Positions 38,219 to 48,561 of a stretch of DNA of 64,000 nucleotides are shown piece after piece; positions within the stretch are counted from its first letter, which is position 1, and each line of letters opens with the position of its first letter. Position numbers and translations under genes: made by a program. The stretch comes from Vibrio spartinae (lineage in GTDB: Bacteria > Pseudomonadota > Gammaproteobacteria > Enterobacterales > Vibrionaceae). The stretch is from NCBI RefSeq assembly GCF_024347135.1, contig NZ_AP024907.1:1355001-1419000 (forward strand), read 5' to 3'. Under the pieces are notes generated by a model that saw only the letters and a program-made list of their open reading frames with translations, made no database searches and was not told the origin of the DNA.

Positions 38219-40066
38219 CTAACAACCGTATTCCTCAGCAATATAAGTTTCAAACCGACTAAACAAATCTTCGTCAGATACCAGGTTGTCACTGATTACT
38301 GTCTCACCATCCACGACTTTTATTCTGGCATTGAGCGGCGCGACGTCAGAGCGCTTCCGGGAAGATAAGTTGGCAATTTTCTGTTGCTCTATTTTCCATG
38401 CGTCTTCTGCTGAAAGGTTACATGCGTCGGCGAGATATTTGGCATTAAACCCTTCTCCAGTCAGGCTCTCAATGGTCTGATTATGTGAAAGATGATTGCC
38501 TTGAGACCAGTAGTGTTGCGCAAGTAAGGGACCAATTTCCGTATTATCAGTCAAGTAACCCAAGGTTCGGGTAAAATATGCTCGGGTCTGATACACCGCC
38601 ATGTGTGCCAGCAAATAGCCCTGATACGAACATGCTGACTCATCAGATAAAAGATGTGGGATTGCCATTAATGGTCTGGGACTGCATGCCAATCCTAAAA
38701 TGCGCTGTTCCATCTCACGCGCCAGTTTGGTCACTGCTTCAGGCGTTAGTTCGTCATCACTTAACTGATACAGTGCCCGTTCAAAGTAGGGGACAACCAG
38801 AATGCTTCGTTCTGTGTAGGCTTTAAACGGCTGACGGCTATCAATCATCTGTTTGATGATGGTATCCGGTACTGCCTCGCCAGCGGCGTTTTTCGCATAC
38901 TGTTTTAACCAGTCGGCATCGGTCAGCAAACTGTCACAGAACATCGACTGAGTTTCAGCATAAGCCATGGAGGTCGGGGCAAATTCCTGAGAAAAGCAGG
39001 GCGCGTTCATTTTCACATTGGCAAAATGGGCGGCGTGGCCGCCTTCGTGGAACAGGGTATTTATGCCGTCATAACCGCTACCGACCTGATCCGGTTTGGC
39101 GTTACTGGTAAAATTCACCTTTGCCGCAATCCAGTTCCCCTGATCGACAAAGGATGGAATTGGACCGTGGCAGAAGCCATTCTGGTATTTTCCTTTACGA
39201 TCGAGCAGGTCAAGGGTTAACTCCGCACCGGAATAGTCAATATTCAGGCGACCAAATGATTCCACCCAACGACGAAGTGACTGAGAAAAGGGGACATAAG
39301 GGTCCAATTGCCGCATGACATCGCCGGCAAAAGAAAACGGGAAATTATATGCCTGCAATGCCTGTTCGCCTTTCTCTTTAGCAAGGTTATCCAGACTGTT
39401 CTGGTGGCTTTGTCGGGTACGCTGTTCAAAATCATCCAGAATGGTAAACAACTGCTCGGAAGTCATCTGCTCAGTTTTTACCACAGAGTAATCAAAGAAA
39501 GAATCAAAGCCGAGAGAGCGGGCAAATTGATTTCTCAGTTTCACCAGATCCAGCAATCCGTTATGTAGTAGCCACTGTTCCAGATCCATTAGCGCCTGAT
39601 GCGCAGACTGACGGACTGACTCATTGTTATTCGTACGGATCACGGAACTGAGTACAGGCAATGACCCTTCAACCTCATTGCCCTTTTCATCGTGATAAGT
39701 CATGACATGTTGCTGTTTTTTCTCAAACAGGTCTGCTTCAAAATTGATGAGTTTTTCTTTCAGTTGATTGCCTTCCGGCGTTTCGATAGCGTGCGCCTGA
39801 AACGTCGCCAGCCAGCCCTGCAACCCGATTAGTGTTGATTCTCGTTCCTGCGGGTCAGGCAGCTTTTCCGCTTCAGTAATCGCTTGTTTTATGTCAGCAA
39901 TTTTCTGTGGGTTACTGAGATAATTGGTCCATTCGGTCTGTGCTTGGGCGGATTGGTCGTGGGCATCACTGGTCCCCATATAGGTTGACCAGAACAGGTC
40001 CTCTTTCTTGCGATGAATTGCGAGGTAGCTGTGGTTTAAAGTATTGAGAGTTTCGGTAGGAGTCAT
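38219..40066 (-). CDS. M3 family metallopeptidase (oligopeptidase-like)
   Basis: This is a 615-residue zinc metallopeptidase. The active site is HEGGH in TLFHEGGHAAHF, with the downstream glutamate in YAETQSMFCDS. The overall pattern is that of M3 peptidases (oligoendopeptidase F/thimet type), which cut short peptides in the cytoplasm. There is no signal peptide. An open frame extends to 40117, but ATG 40066 (MTPTETLNTLNHSYLA) gives a sensible N-terminus. It is divergent from the alpha-2-macroglobulin gene. Confidence 0.88.
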   Translation of the reverse strand: MTPTETLNTLNHSYLAIHRKKEDLFWSTYMGTSDAHDQSAQAQTEWTNYLSNPQKIADIKQAITEAEKLPDPQERESTLIGLQGWLATFQAHAIETPEGNQLKEKLINFEADLFEKKQQHVMTYHDEKGNEVEGSLPVLSSVIRTNNNESVRQSAHQALMDLEQWLLHNGLLDLVKLRNQFARSLGFDSFFDYSVVKTEQMTSEQLFTILDDFEQRTRQSHQNSLDNLAKEKGEQALQAYNFPFSFAGDVMRQLDPYVPFSQSLRRWVESFGRLNIDYSGAELTLDLLDRKGKYQNGFCHGPIPSFVDQGNWIAAKVNFTSNAKPDQVGSGYDGINTLFHEGGHAAHFANVKMNAPCFSQEFAPTSMAYAETQSMFCDSLLTDADWLKQYAKNAAGEAVPDTIIKQMIDSRQPFKAYTERSILVVPYFERALYQLSDDELTPEAVTKLAREMEQRILGLACSPRPLMAIPHLLSDESACSYQGYLLAHMAVYQTRAYFTRTLGYLTDNTEIGPLLAQHYWSQGNHLSHNQTIESLTGEGFNAKYLADACNLSAEDAWKIEQQKIANLSSRKRSDVAPLNARIKVVDGETVISDNLVSDEDLFSRFETYIAEEYGC

Positions 40067-40117
40067 TGGTGCCTGCTTATCATTAAACTGTTTGATAACA
40101 AATCTATTCCCCCACAC

Positions 40118-40443
40118 TACACTAATCTTACCAAGGGGTTAAGGAAAGATTTTCCCGAGAGTCACTGGGAAATGATTGAGATATGACCTAAATTCGATGT
40201 GCAAACCCTTTCCTATTCTGCATATGATGCTTTAACACTCGGTTTATCATCACGACATTTGCGAGAAGAAACACCCAAGGTGAATCACTTTGGGCGTTTC
40301 CATATGGTGTTCTCTGAAAGAAAATGGATGCTATAAAAAATCATGGATTTTTAAACAAAACGACACATAACAACGCCATCTTAAAAAATTGATAAATATA
40401 GATGCCTCTTATACTATCGGTAGCCTAAACCTGCGTAAAAGGA
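40118..40443. other. divergent intergenic region, M3 peptidase / alpha-2-macroglobulin
   Basis: No gene is apparent in these 326 bases. An imperfect dyad (GAAACACCCAAGGTG...CACTTTGGGCGTTTC, about 40267-40300) could form a stem. The last 120 bases are AT-rich and probably include the promoter of the downstream pair. Confidence 0.45.
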
Positions 40444-43400
40444 ATGCTTACTGTGTGGTCTTCTTTATTAAGATTTCACCGCCTCTGGATGAGTTTATTA
40501 TTGCTTTCCAGTACTCTTCAGGCCGCTGATTTTTATGTCTCTGATATCAGCGAAACCACCCAAGATGACGCACCGGCCTTAGTGATTCGTTTTACCAGTC
40601 CTGTCGATCCGCAAACTGACCTCAGCAAATCAGTTGCGGTCACACCAAACCCTACGACCGGCAATATCTGGATCCCGCAAAATAATGGCCGCCAATGGGT
40701 GCTCCCATTTGTCGAGCCCAGCACAGAGTACACCATCAAAGTCGATCATCAGCTTAAATCGGTTGGTGGCGTCACCGTCTCTGAGAAAGACAGCGAAGGT
40801 CAGGTGCATCACTTTGAGCGAACCGTCACAACCCGTAAAATTGTCCCTGGAGCCAATTTCTCAGACAAAGGGTCTTTCTTGGTCGGTAATATTCAAAATG
40901 GTATTCCTGTTACCGTCATTAATCAGCAATCGCTGGACTTAGATGTCTTTCGTGTTCGTGATGAGGCTTTAGACCGCTTTATTCACGAGACATCCTTTCA
41001 AGGCATGAATAATTATTATCGGCTCCAGCGATTAAAAAAATATGCCGATTTAGTCCACACAGCGCGCTATGAAAATGATGCAAAACCCAATCAGCGTAAG
41101 ACCTACAATTTAAATTTAGACCCGGTCTTAGACAAGAATTCTCCGGGGATTTATATCGCGGTCATCCGTAAAGCCGGTGACTATGCCTATGCCTATGACA
41201 CGGCAGTGTTCACGATTACTGACATCGGCCTGCATGTCAGAAAGTACCAAGATTCTTTAGTGGTTTACAGCCATTCCATTGCGACTGCAAAGCCGATAGG
41301 CAATGTTGATTTGCGTTTTTTGTGGCCAAAGACCAACAAACAAGCCGCGCACGACCAAACGGGCAAAACGGCCCTTGACGGCAGCTATCAGTTGGCGACC
41401 AATGATCTGCCCAAAGTGGTGGTTGCGCGTCATGGCGACAGTATTTCCTTTCTCAAATTAGACCAAGGTGAGTTGGATCTCTCTGCCTACCCCAATGTGC
41501 CGAGCCTGCATCGTCAGTATCAGATGTTTATGTATGGGCCTCGTGATTTGTATCGCCCCGGTGAAGCCGTCTCGATCAATCTACTCCTACGCGACTTTGA
41601 CGGTCAGAAAGTCGCCGGATTGCCACTCACAGCCAAGCTTTATGATGCCCGTGGTGAGCGTAAGAAACAGTTCACCTGGCAACCGGCAAGCACCAATCTA
41701 TATCAAACTGGCTTCCAGTTAGACGACAATGCTCCCACAGGGAAGTGGCGTCTTGAAGTCAGCATTAACGATGACTATGTCAATACCTATTGGTTCCAAG
41801 TCGAAGAGTTTTTACCGGAAACACTGACGCTTTCCTTTTACGATGGGGTACCGAATCAAACGCACTATGCGCCCGTCAGCGGCAGTTTTGAGGTGCCGAT
41901 ACAAGCTGATTATCTCTATGGTGCGCCCGCAGCAGGTAATCATGCCGATGCCGTGATTACGGTTTCGCCTGCCACGTCACCATTTCCGGCACTCAAGGAT
42001 TTTTACTTTGGTCATGCCAAAGAAAAAATCAGTCATCGAACCTTGAAAACGCCGGCAATACAGTTGGATCAAGCCGGAAAGGGCGCCATCTCGGTGCCTG
42101 CGAACTGGTCCAAAATTGCAGTGCCATTACGATACCTTATCAGTGCCAGTGTTTACGAAAGTGGCGGCCGTCCGGTGACCCGCAATCAACAGGTTATCCA
42201 GTTGCCGGACTACGATAAACTGGTTGGGGTTCAACCGTTATTTAAAGGCCGGCCTGCATCCGATGACACGGTGCAATTCAAGCTGTTAAGTGTCAATCAA
42301 CAGGGAAAACCCGTTTCCGACCAACTCAATGTTCGTATGTCTCGCAAGTATCGAGAGTACTTCTGGGAGTATAACGAGTCCCGCGGCTGGTACTGGAATT
42401 ATAAAAGCCATATTTATGCCGTCGGCAGCGAAAAGGTTGATGTGAAGGGGGATTCGGTCACGGTCGATTTTCCTGTGCAATGGGGGACTTATATTTTAGA
42501 AGTTACCTCTGCCTCGGGGGCGAAGACGACGTTTGAGTTTGAGACCGAGTGGAGTTGGGGCAACCAAAACAGCAGCAATTTAAAACCTGATATGCTGCAA
42601 ATGGCCTTAGACAAAGATCGCTATGCGCCGGGCGACAACGCAAAACTTCGTTTGACGAGCCCCATTGCCGGCGATGGCATTATCAATGTGGAATCGACCA
42701 ATGGCGTGCAATACAGCCTGCATCAACCGATCCAGAAAGGCGACAATGACGTCAGTATTGATATTCAAAGAGATTGGAACCGACACGATTTGTATGTCAC
42801 GGCAATGGTATTAACCCCAGCCGACCAAGTGACGGAAATTGCGCCGAAACGTGCATTGGGCATCACACATCTATCGATAGTCCGTCCGGATGCCATTGCG
42901 ACCGTTGAACTGACCACAAAGGATAAAACGCAACCCAACAAAGCGGTTAATGCACATATCCATGTCACGAATTTATCCAAACTCGGGGATCAACAACTGT
43001 ATGCAACTGTCGCCCTTGTTGATCAAGGCGTATTGAATATTACGCGTTATCAACCTCCTCGACCTGAGCAGTATTTCTATGCACCGCGCCGATTCGAATC
43101 AGAATATTTCGATATATACGGCAAGATCATCAATAATTTAGGGTATGACATGATCCGCCAGAAATTCGGGGGAGATGCTTTTGATGAGTCGGATGCAGCA
43201 CTCAGCCGGGGCGGCAAAAAACCGAAATCCGATGTGCAAATTGTGTCGTTCTTGAGTGAGCCGGTCGCTTTGGCGAATGGCGAAGCCGATGTCAGCTTTG
43301 AATTGCCAAGTTTCAATGGCAAATTGGAATGGATGGTTGTGGTTTATGGCGACCACAGTTACGGCAGTGCCCACCAAGAGATGATTGTTGCGGATAAGCT

Positions 43401-45345
43401 TGTCTCTCAAATGGCCATGCCTCGCTTCCTTGCGATGGGCGATCACAGCCAAGTGAGTATTGATCTGCATAATCTTTCCGATACTGACCAAACGCTTGAG
43501 GTCAGTGTAGACGTCGCGGGTGCTGTCACGAGTGAAGGTTTGCAGCAGACGCTCGTACTTGCCGATAAAGAAAAAACGGTCCTCACGATTCCAGTCGCAG
43601 GGGCAGACATTGAAGGTCAAGGTGTCATTCAACTGAATGTCAGCAATGGTGATGACATCCATATCACACGAACATGGCGACTGGGTGTCCGGAGCCCTTA
43701 TCCTTGGGCAACCCATCAATTACGGGCAACCATTGAGCCCGGTACACAGTGGCAGCCGGATGTTGATCTCAGTGAATTGCGAGACAGTAGTGTTCAAGCC
43801 ATGCTGACGATTTCTAATCGTCCTGCGATCAATTTCACAAGCCAATTCGAAAACCTATTGCAATACCCCTATGGTTGTTTAGAGCAAACGATCAGCTCGA
43901 CCTATCCTTGGCTATTACTCGACGAAGCGATGGTCAAAAAGCTCGATTTGAATCACAGTATTGAACAACAGTTTAATCAGCCGTTTAACGAAGCGTTTCG
44001 TCAGGAACAAATTCAGAAAGGGATTGAAAAGCTCAAGGCGAAACAGCTCAGTCAGGGTGGTTTTGGCTATTGGAATGCCAGTAGCTGGGAGTCTCGCTGG
44101 GGAACGGTTTACGCGACGGAGTTGTTAATCGATGCACGGAAACAAGGTATTGTTATCGATGATGATATGCTAAAGCGCGCGATCAAACGGTTAACCTTCT
44201 TTGTTAACAATGACCCTAACAGCGAGATGTGGAGCGAAAGCCCGGGCTACTACCAGTTCTCTTATCGCGCTTACGCCGCCTTTGTCTTAGCAAAAGCTGA
44301 TGCGATTAGCTTAGGTTTCGTGCGTCGGCTCTACAGTCAGGTGATGACCAATCACGAAGGCGGAGAGGATGCCCAACCAATCAAGCTCGATCAATCGGGT
44401 CTTGCCTGGATGCACTTAGCGGGTGCATTGCAGCAATTAAATGACACCGGCAGAGCCCAAAAAGCACTTGAACTGGCCCTCAAGACTGACCGTAAACCTG
44501 ATGCTTATTACCGGGATTATGGCTCGATTGTGCGCGATCAAGCGTTAAGTCTTGCCGTTGCCTTGGAACTCGGGCTAGATGACGGCTCGCTAGCGGATAA
44601 AATGATCAATGGCATGCAAAACAAGCGTTGGTTCAGTACCCAAGAGCGGATTGCTCTGTTAAAAGTCGCGCGTCAATATGCGAACCAAAACAGTCGATGG
44701 GATGCCACTATCCAGTTACCATCGAGTGAACAGTCGCTGGTGAGAACACAGGCGTTCAATGCGGTGTTTGATGCCGACAAGTTGCGTCAGCTCAAAGGGA
44801 TTACCGCACCTAACCAGAAGTTATATGCCAGCCTGCAATATCAAGGGGCGCCGAGAGACATTCCGCAACCGTATAGCGAAGGGTTACGCATTCGCCGGCA
44901 GTATTATGACCTCGCAGGGCAACCCACCACACCGACCACGCTCACCAGTGGCGATCTGGTCATTGTGGCATTAAGTCTTGCGACTGTTGATGATGACTTA
45001 CGCATCCCGGATGCGTTAGTGGTTGACCTTTTGCCGGCCGGTTTGGCGTTAGAAAACCCAAACCTAAGCAATGCCAGTGTCGATCTGGATAGCATTATGA
45101 TTGACGAGAAACCACTGGGTCGCTATTTCCGTGAAAATAACGTGTTGTATCAGGAATATCGAGATGATCGCTTTGTGGCCTCTGTCAGCCTGAACAACCG
45201 TTCTGTGACGACGCTCTATTATCTGGCGCGCGCGGTCACGCCGGGGACTTACCAAGTCGCACCGCCATTTGTAGAAGATATGTATCGTCCTCATTATCGC
45301 GCTGTTGGTTCATCGATCAAGACGCTACAAATACAGCCTCGCTAA
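40444..45345 (+). CDS. bacterial alpha-2-macroglobulin with thioester motif (YfhM type)
   Basis: This 1633-residue periplasmic protein is a bacterial alpha-2-macroglobulin, thought to trap proteases that breach the outer membrane. The signal peptide ends near LQA/ADFYV. There is no lipobox, so unlike E. coli YfhM it may be soluble. Repeated macroglobulin domains fill the first 1100 residues, with MYGPRDLYRPGE as a family marker. The thioester motif CLEQ is present (C1145-Q1148, after YPYG), placing it with the reactive YfhM class rather than YfaS. ATG 40444 abuts AAGGA; GTG 40453 is better spaced and may be the true start. It overlaps pbpC by one base. Confidence 0.92.
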   Translation: MLTVWSSLLRFHRLWMSLLLLSSTLQAADFYVSDISETTQDDAPALVIRFTSPVDPQTDLSKSVAVTPNPTTGNIWIPQNNGRQWVLPFVEPSTEYTIKVDHQLKSVGGVTVSEKDSEGQVHHFERTVTTRKIVPGANFSDKGSFLVGNIQNGIPVTVINQQSLDLDVFRVRDEALDRFIHETSFQGMNNYYRLQRLKKYADLVHTARYENDAKPNQRKTYNLNLDPVLDKNSPGIYIAVIRKAGDYAYAYDTAVFTITDIGLHVRKYQDSLVVYSHSIATAKPIGNVDLRFLWPKTNKQAAHDQTGKTALDGSYQLATNDLPKVVVARHGDSISFLKLDQGELDLSAYPNVPSLHRQYQMFMYGPRDLYRPGEAVSINLLLRDFDGQKVAGLPLTAKLYDARGERKKQFTWQPASTNLYQTGFQLDDNAPTGKWRLEVSINDDYVNTYWFQVEEFLPETLTLSFYDGVPNQTHYAPVSGSFEVPIQADYLYGAPAAGNHADAVITVSPATSPFPALKDFYFGHAKEKISHRTLKTPAIQLDQAGKGAISVPANWSKIAVPLRYLISASVYESGGRPVTRNQQVIQLPDYDKLVGVQPLFKGRPASDDTVQFKLLSVNQQGKPVSDQLNVRMSRKYREYFWEYNESRGWYWNYKSHIYAVGSEKVDVKGDSVTVDFPVQWGTYILEVTSASGAKTTFEFETEWSWGNQNSSNLKPDMLQMALDKDRYAPGDNAKLRLTSPIAGDGIINVESTNGVQYSLHQPIQKGDNDVSIDIQRDWNRHDLYVTAMVLTPADQVTEIAPKRALGITHLSIVRPDAIATVELTTKDKTQPNKAVNAHIHVTNLSKLGDQQLYATVALVDQGVLNITRYQPPRPEQYFYAPRRFESEYFDIYGKIINNLGYDMIRQKFGGDAFDESDAALSRGGKKPKSDVQIVSFLSEPVALANGEADVSFELPSFNGKLEWMVVVYGDHSYGSAHQEMIVADKLVSQMAMPRFLAMGDHSQVSIDLHNLSDTDQTLEVSVDVAGAVTSEGLQQTLVLADKEKTVLTIPVAGADIEGQGVIQLNVSNGDDIHITRTWRLGVRSPYPWATHQLRATIEPGTQWQPDVDLSELRDSSVQAMLTISNRPAINFTSQFENLLQYPYGCLEQTISSTYPWLLLDEAMVKKLDLNHSIEQQFNQPFNEAFRQEQIQKGIEKLKAKQLSQGGFGYWNASSWESRWGTVYATELLIDARKQGIVIDDDMLKRAIKRLTFFVNNDPNSEMWSESPGYYQFSYRAYAAFVLAKADAISLGFVRRLYSQVMTNHEGGEDAQPIKLDQSGLAWMHLAGALQQLNDTGRAQKALELALKTDRKPDAYYRDYGSIVRDQALSLAVALELGLDDGSLADKMINGMQNKRWFSTQERIALLKVARQYANQNSRWDATIQLPSSEQSLVRTQAFNAVFDADKLRQLKGITAPNQKLYASLQYQGAPRDIPQPYSEGLRIRRQYYDLAGQPTTPTTLTSGDLVIVALSLATVDDDLRIPDALVVDLLPAGLALENPNLSNASVDLDSIMIDEKPLGRYFRENNVLYQEYRDDRFVASVSLNNRSVTTLYYLARAVTPGTYQVAPPFVEDMYRPHYRAVGSSIKTLQIQPR

Positions 45346-47642
45346 TGGCTGTCTTGAATAAACAACCCCGGTTATGGGCTGCGTTGCCCATCGCCGGGAT
45401 ATTGTTATTTTTGTCTTTCTTATTATACGACTGGATCGTACCGGTCGATTTAGCATCCCGCTCTCTGAGTCAAACCGTTCTCGCTGAGGATGGTTCTGTT
45501 TTACGGAACTTTGCCGATGAAAACGGCGTCTGGCGCTTTCCTGTGACTTTAGACGACGTCTCGCCCAACTATCTCACCGCGCTGATCACCTACGAAGACC
45601 AATATTTTTACGACCATCCGGGGATCAATGTCTTTGCGCTCATGCGTGCCGCGTGGCAATGGATAAGCACAGGACACATCGTGTCCGGTGGTTCAACGTT
45701 AACTATGCAAGTGGCTCGCATCCGTTATCCTGAGCCCAGAACGGTATGGGGAAAATTCAAGGAAATCATCCGCGCGCTGCAATTAGAATGGCATTTTAGT
45801 AAAGCCGACATCCTTACTTATTATCTGAACCATGCCCCTTTTGGTGGCACTTATGAAGGCGTTCAAGCCGCCTCATTAGGTTATTTCGGTCATTCGGTGC
45901 AGCAACTGACGGACGCTCAAGCGGCCTTATTGGCGGTTCTGCCACAAGCCCCCAGTGATTACCGCCCGGACAGACATCGCGAACGCGCCCGACAAGCCCG
46001 GGACAAATTGATGCACCGTTTGGTCACGCAACACGCATGGTCGCAAGAAAGGTTAGACGATGCGTTAATCGAAGGCATTACGAACGCGACCAAAGCGGGC
46101 TATCAATCTGCGCCTTTACTTGCCCGCAGACTTGTCACACACAGCCAAGCGCCTCAGATTCAAACCTTTATTCATGCGCAGTGGCAGAGTCAGGTCAGTA
46201 ACCTGCTCAGAAATTATGTTCATGGCATTGGACAGAATGTTTCCGCAGCGGCCTTGGTGGTCGAAAATGAGACGGGTCAGGTCAAAGTCTACGCCGGATC
46301 AGCCGACTTCAACGACAGCAGCCGTTTTGCTTATGTGGATATGGTCCGGGCAACTCGCTCCCCGGGCTCAACCCTCAAACCTTTTGTTTACGGCATGGCA
46401 TTGGATGAAGGGCTGATACACAGTGAAAGCTTATTGATGGATGTGCCCCTCAAATTTGGAGACTATCAACCCGACAACTTCAACAGTGGCTTCAGCGGCC
46501 CGGTGTCGGTCTCAGAGGCCTTGCAGAAAAGCCTGAATGTTCCGGCCGTTCAGGTGCTAGAGCAGTTAAAGCCGATTTATTTTTTCTTAAAGATGAAAAA
46601 AGCAGGGATAGGATTAAAACTACCGACGGGGGCGCAGCCTAATCTGGCCATTGCGCTCGGCGGGGTGGGGGCCGATTTAGAAGACTTAGTTTACGCATAC
46701 ACCAGTTTGGGTCATCAAGGACAAGCGCAGCATCTTCGCTTTAGCACGGCAGACAAACAAGCCCAGCAACCACTTTTAAGCGACGGTGCCGCTTGGGTGA
46801 TCCGAAAAATACTGTTAGATAACCCGAACGCAGTGGCAGGTTTGGCGGTGAAGACCGGTACCAGCTATGGCTTCCGGGATGCCTGGGCTATTGGTGTTAG
46901 CCAGCATTACACCATCGGGGTCTGGATTGGCCGACCCGATGGCGTTCCGATGCCCGGCCATTACGGGCAAGTCACCGCGGTACCGTTAATCAACAGTATT
47001 TATCAACGACTCAATGATCAACGCCCGGATCCTTTGATGCCTGACAGCGTCTCTCAAGTCAATATCTGCTGGCCACAGGGAGATATGGTTCAGTCAGACT
47101 GCGAGGAGCGCCATCGCGCTTATATTGTTGACGGCACCATTCCGAAGACTTGGTACAATATCGCTGAGCGGCAACAACCATTCAATCAATCCGAATTTCA
47201 TTTCTGGCAAGCGAATGACTCCAAGTTACGCGTCAATATTCGCTGTCAGATTAAAGCACAGCGTCACAAGGTGACGGTTTGGCCCGCACCGCTGGACAAT
47301 TGGCTCAAGCCCGAACAACGCAGAGCTGCCCGCATTCCGGGCTGGGACCCGAGATGCCAATCGACAGGCAATATTATTCGCCAATCTGCCGTGCATATCC
47401 ATGGGCTGGCGAATCACGATGCGTTCCAGTTACCGAAACAACAAAGCCAAACCATCACAATCTCCGCTGAGGGTGGCGAAGCCCCTTATTACTGGCTTTT
47501 AAACGGTGTTTTATTATCGAATCAGCAAAGCAAGATCACATTGAAAGATTTAAACACCGGTCATTATCAACTCACGTTAATCGATCAGGCCGGCTCAAGA
47601 GACCAAGTTGAGTTTTCGGTGCTGCGCTATTCGTCCGAGTGA
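45345..47642 (+). CDS. pbpC: penicillin-binding protein 1C
   Basis: PbpC is a bifunctional class A-like peptidoglycan synthase of 765 residues. An N-terminal TM anchor (about 12-30) is followed by a GT51 glycosyltransferase domain with catalytic E84 in YEDQYFYDHPG. Then comes a transpeptidase domain with the SxxK serine S342 (SPGSTLK) and KTGTS near residue 505. A C-terminal BiPBP domain ends the protein. It is translationally coupled to the macroglobulin (TAATG overlap). This conserved pairing is interpreted as wall repair linked with protease trapping. Confidence 0.95.
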   Translation: MAVLNKQPRLWAALPIAGILLFLSFLLYDWIVPVDLASRSLSQTVLAEDGSVLRNFADENGVWRFPVTLDDVSPNYLTALITYEDQYFYDHPGINVFALMRAAWQWISTGHIVSGGSTLTMQVARIRYPEPRTVWGKFKEIIRALQLEWHFSKADILTYYLNHAPFGGTYEGVQAASLGYFGHSVQQLTDAQAALLAVLPQAPSDYRPDRHRERARQARDKLMHRLVTQHAWSQERLDDALIEGITNATKAGYQSAPLLARRLVTHSQAPQIQTFIHAQWQSQVSNLLRNYVHGIGQNVSAAALVVENETGQVKVYAGSADFNDSSRFAYVDMVRATRSPGSTLKPFVYGMALDEGLIHSESLLMDVPLKFGDYQPDNFNSGFSGPVSVSEALQKSLNVPAVQVLEQLKPIYFFLKMKKAGIGLKLPTGAQPNLAIALGGVGADLEDLVYAYTSLGHQGQAQHLRFSTADKQAQQPLLSDGAAWVIRKILLDNPNAVAGLAVKTGTSYGFRDAWAIGVSQHYTIGVWIGRPDGVPMPGHYGQVTAVPLINSIYQRLNDQRPDPLMPDSVSQVNICWPQGDMVQSDCEERHRAYIVDGTIPKTWYNIAERQQPFNQSEFHFWQANDSKLRVNIRCQIKAQRHKVTVWPAPLDNWLKPEQRRAARIPGWDPRCQSTGNIIRQSAVHIHGLANHDAFQLPKQQSQTITISAEGGEAPYYWLLNGVLLSNQQSKITLKDLNTGHYQLTLIDQAGSRDQVEFSVLRYSSE

Positions 47643-47865
47643 ATACCAGTCTTTACTCGATGGCGCTTCACGATAACCAACCGACAACGTCTGATAATGC
47701 CAGATATTTCAGCCATAGATATTTGACGGGAATGGTGCGGGAGAAGACTCGATATTTTTTAATTGAGTATGAAAAAAATCATACTTTTGGAACGAAAAAC
47801 AGTAAATTAATAGTGTATGAATCAACTCAGCGCTTCAATAAGTGAACCTCAGGAATACACCCGAT
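47643..47865. other. intergenic region, pbpC to VF530-type gene
   Basis: A short dyad AGTATGA/TCATACT (47766-47772 and 47779-47785) followed by TTTT may act as a weak terminator for pbpC. A 68-codon frame from GTG 47639 spans it but lacks any recognised family and I do not call it. Confidence 0.4.
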
Positions 47866-48087
47866 ATGAACCAAGAACAACCCAATAATCCGTTGCACGG
47901 TCTGACTTTAGAAAAGATCCTAGTGCGCTTACAAGCGCACTATGGTTGGGAAGGATTAGATGCAAAAATCCAAATTAACTGTTTCTACAACAACCCATCA
48001 ATCAAGTCGTCATTGAAATTTTTGCGTAGAACGCAGTGGGCAAGAGAAAAGGTTGAAGCTTTGTATGTCGAGACCTTTTGCCAATAA
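47866..48087 (+). CDS. VF530 family protein (DUF2132)
   Basis: This is a 73-residue protein starting at ATG 47866 ([19 protein letters not shown]). The segments [16 protein letters not shown] and [20 protein letters not shown] are the family signature of VF530/DUF2132 proteins, small putative DNA-binding proteins first studied in Vibrio fischeri. The eight residues upstream in the open frame are not needed. Confidence 0.92.
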   Translation: MNQEQPNNPLHGLTLEKILVRLQAHYGWEGLDAKIQINCFYNNPSIKSSLKFLRRTQWAREKVEALYVETFCQ

Positions 48088-48163
48088 GAAAACGTTCTGT
48101 GCGAGTGATTCAATCTTTCATCTAAATATGCAGTGAATTTTTAACAGACGGAGGCGCCAGTTA

Positions 48164-48523
48164 ATGGAATTACATCCAATCTTACTATTCGTAGTTGCAT
48201 GTCTATCCATCAATTTAATCCCGTGACCGGATGTCTTTAAGCAAGGTATCATTGTCAGTGTGCTCAATCCGAAAGTGGCGTTATTCTTCTTGTCTTTTCT
48301 GCCGCAGTTTATTGATACCTCGGCAAACTCAGTTAATATGCAATTATTCATCTTGGGATTGTGTTTTAGTGGATTGGCGACATTGTGCAATATGATTTAT
48401 GCGTTCGTCGGTAGTTGGTTACTGAAAAGTGCCAAAGCCAATCGTTATTCACGGATCATTGAGGGATTTTCCGGTGCTTTGCTGATTGGCTTGGCAGGAA
48501 AAATCGTATTCAGTAAACAGTAA
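48164..48523 (+). pseudogene. LysE/RhtB family amino acid exporter, broken
   Basis: The frame starts at ATG 48164 with GGAGG upstream and encodes the typical first helix MELHPILLFVVACLSINLIP. A TGA then replaces the glycine codon of the conserved PGPDV motif (TGA at 48224-48226). After PDV the sequence jumps straight to FKQGIIVSVLNPKVALFFLSFLPQFID, a motif that in intact members lies about 80-100 residues later. The rest of the C-terminal half, including its helices, continues in the same frame to TAA at 48521. So there is one nonsense change plus an in-frame internal deletion. The product cannot be a functional exporter. Confidence 0.9.
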
Positions 48524-48561
48524 TGTTGGGCGGGTAAGCAGCATGAAACGATGGAGTCAGA

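Noticed and set aside
47639..47845. 68-codon ORF starting at the pbpC stop
   Set aside because: GTG overlaps the stop, but composition looks random, a hairpin lies inside and no family is recognisable.
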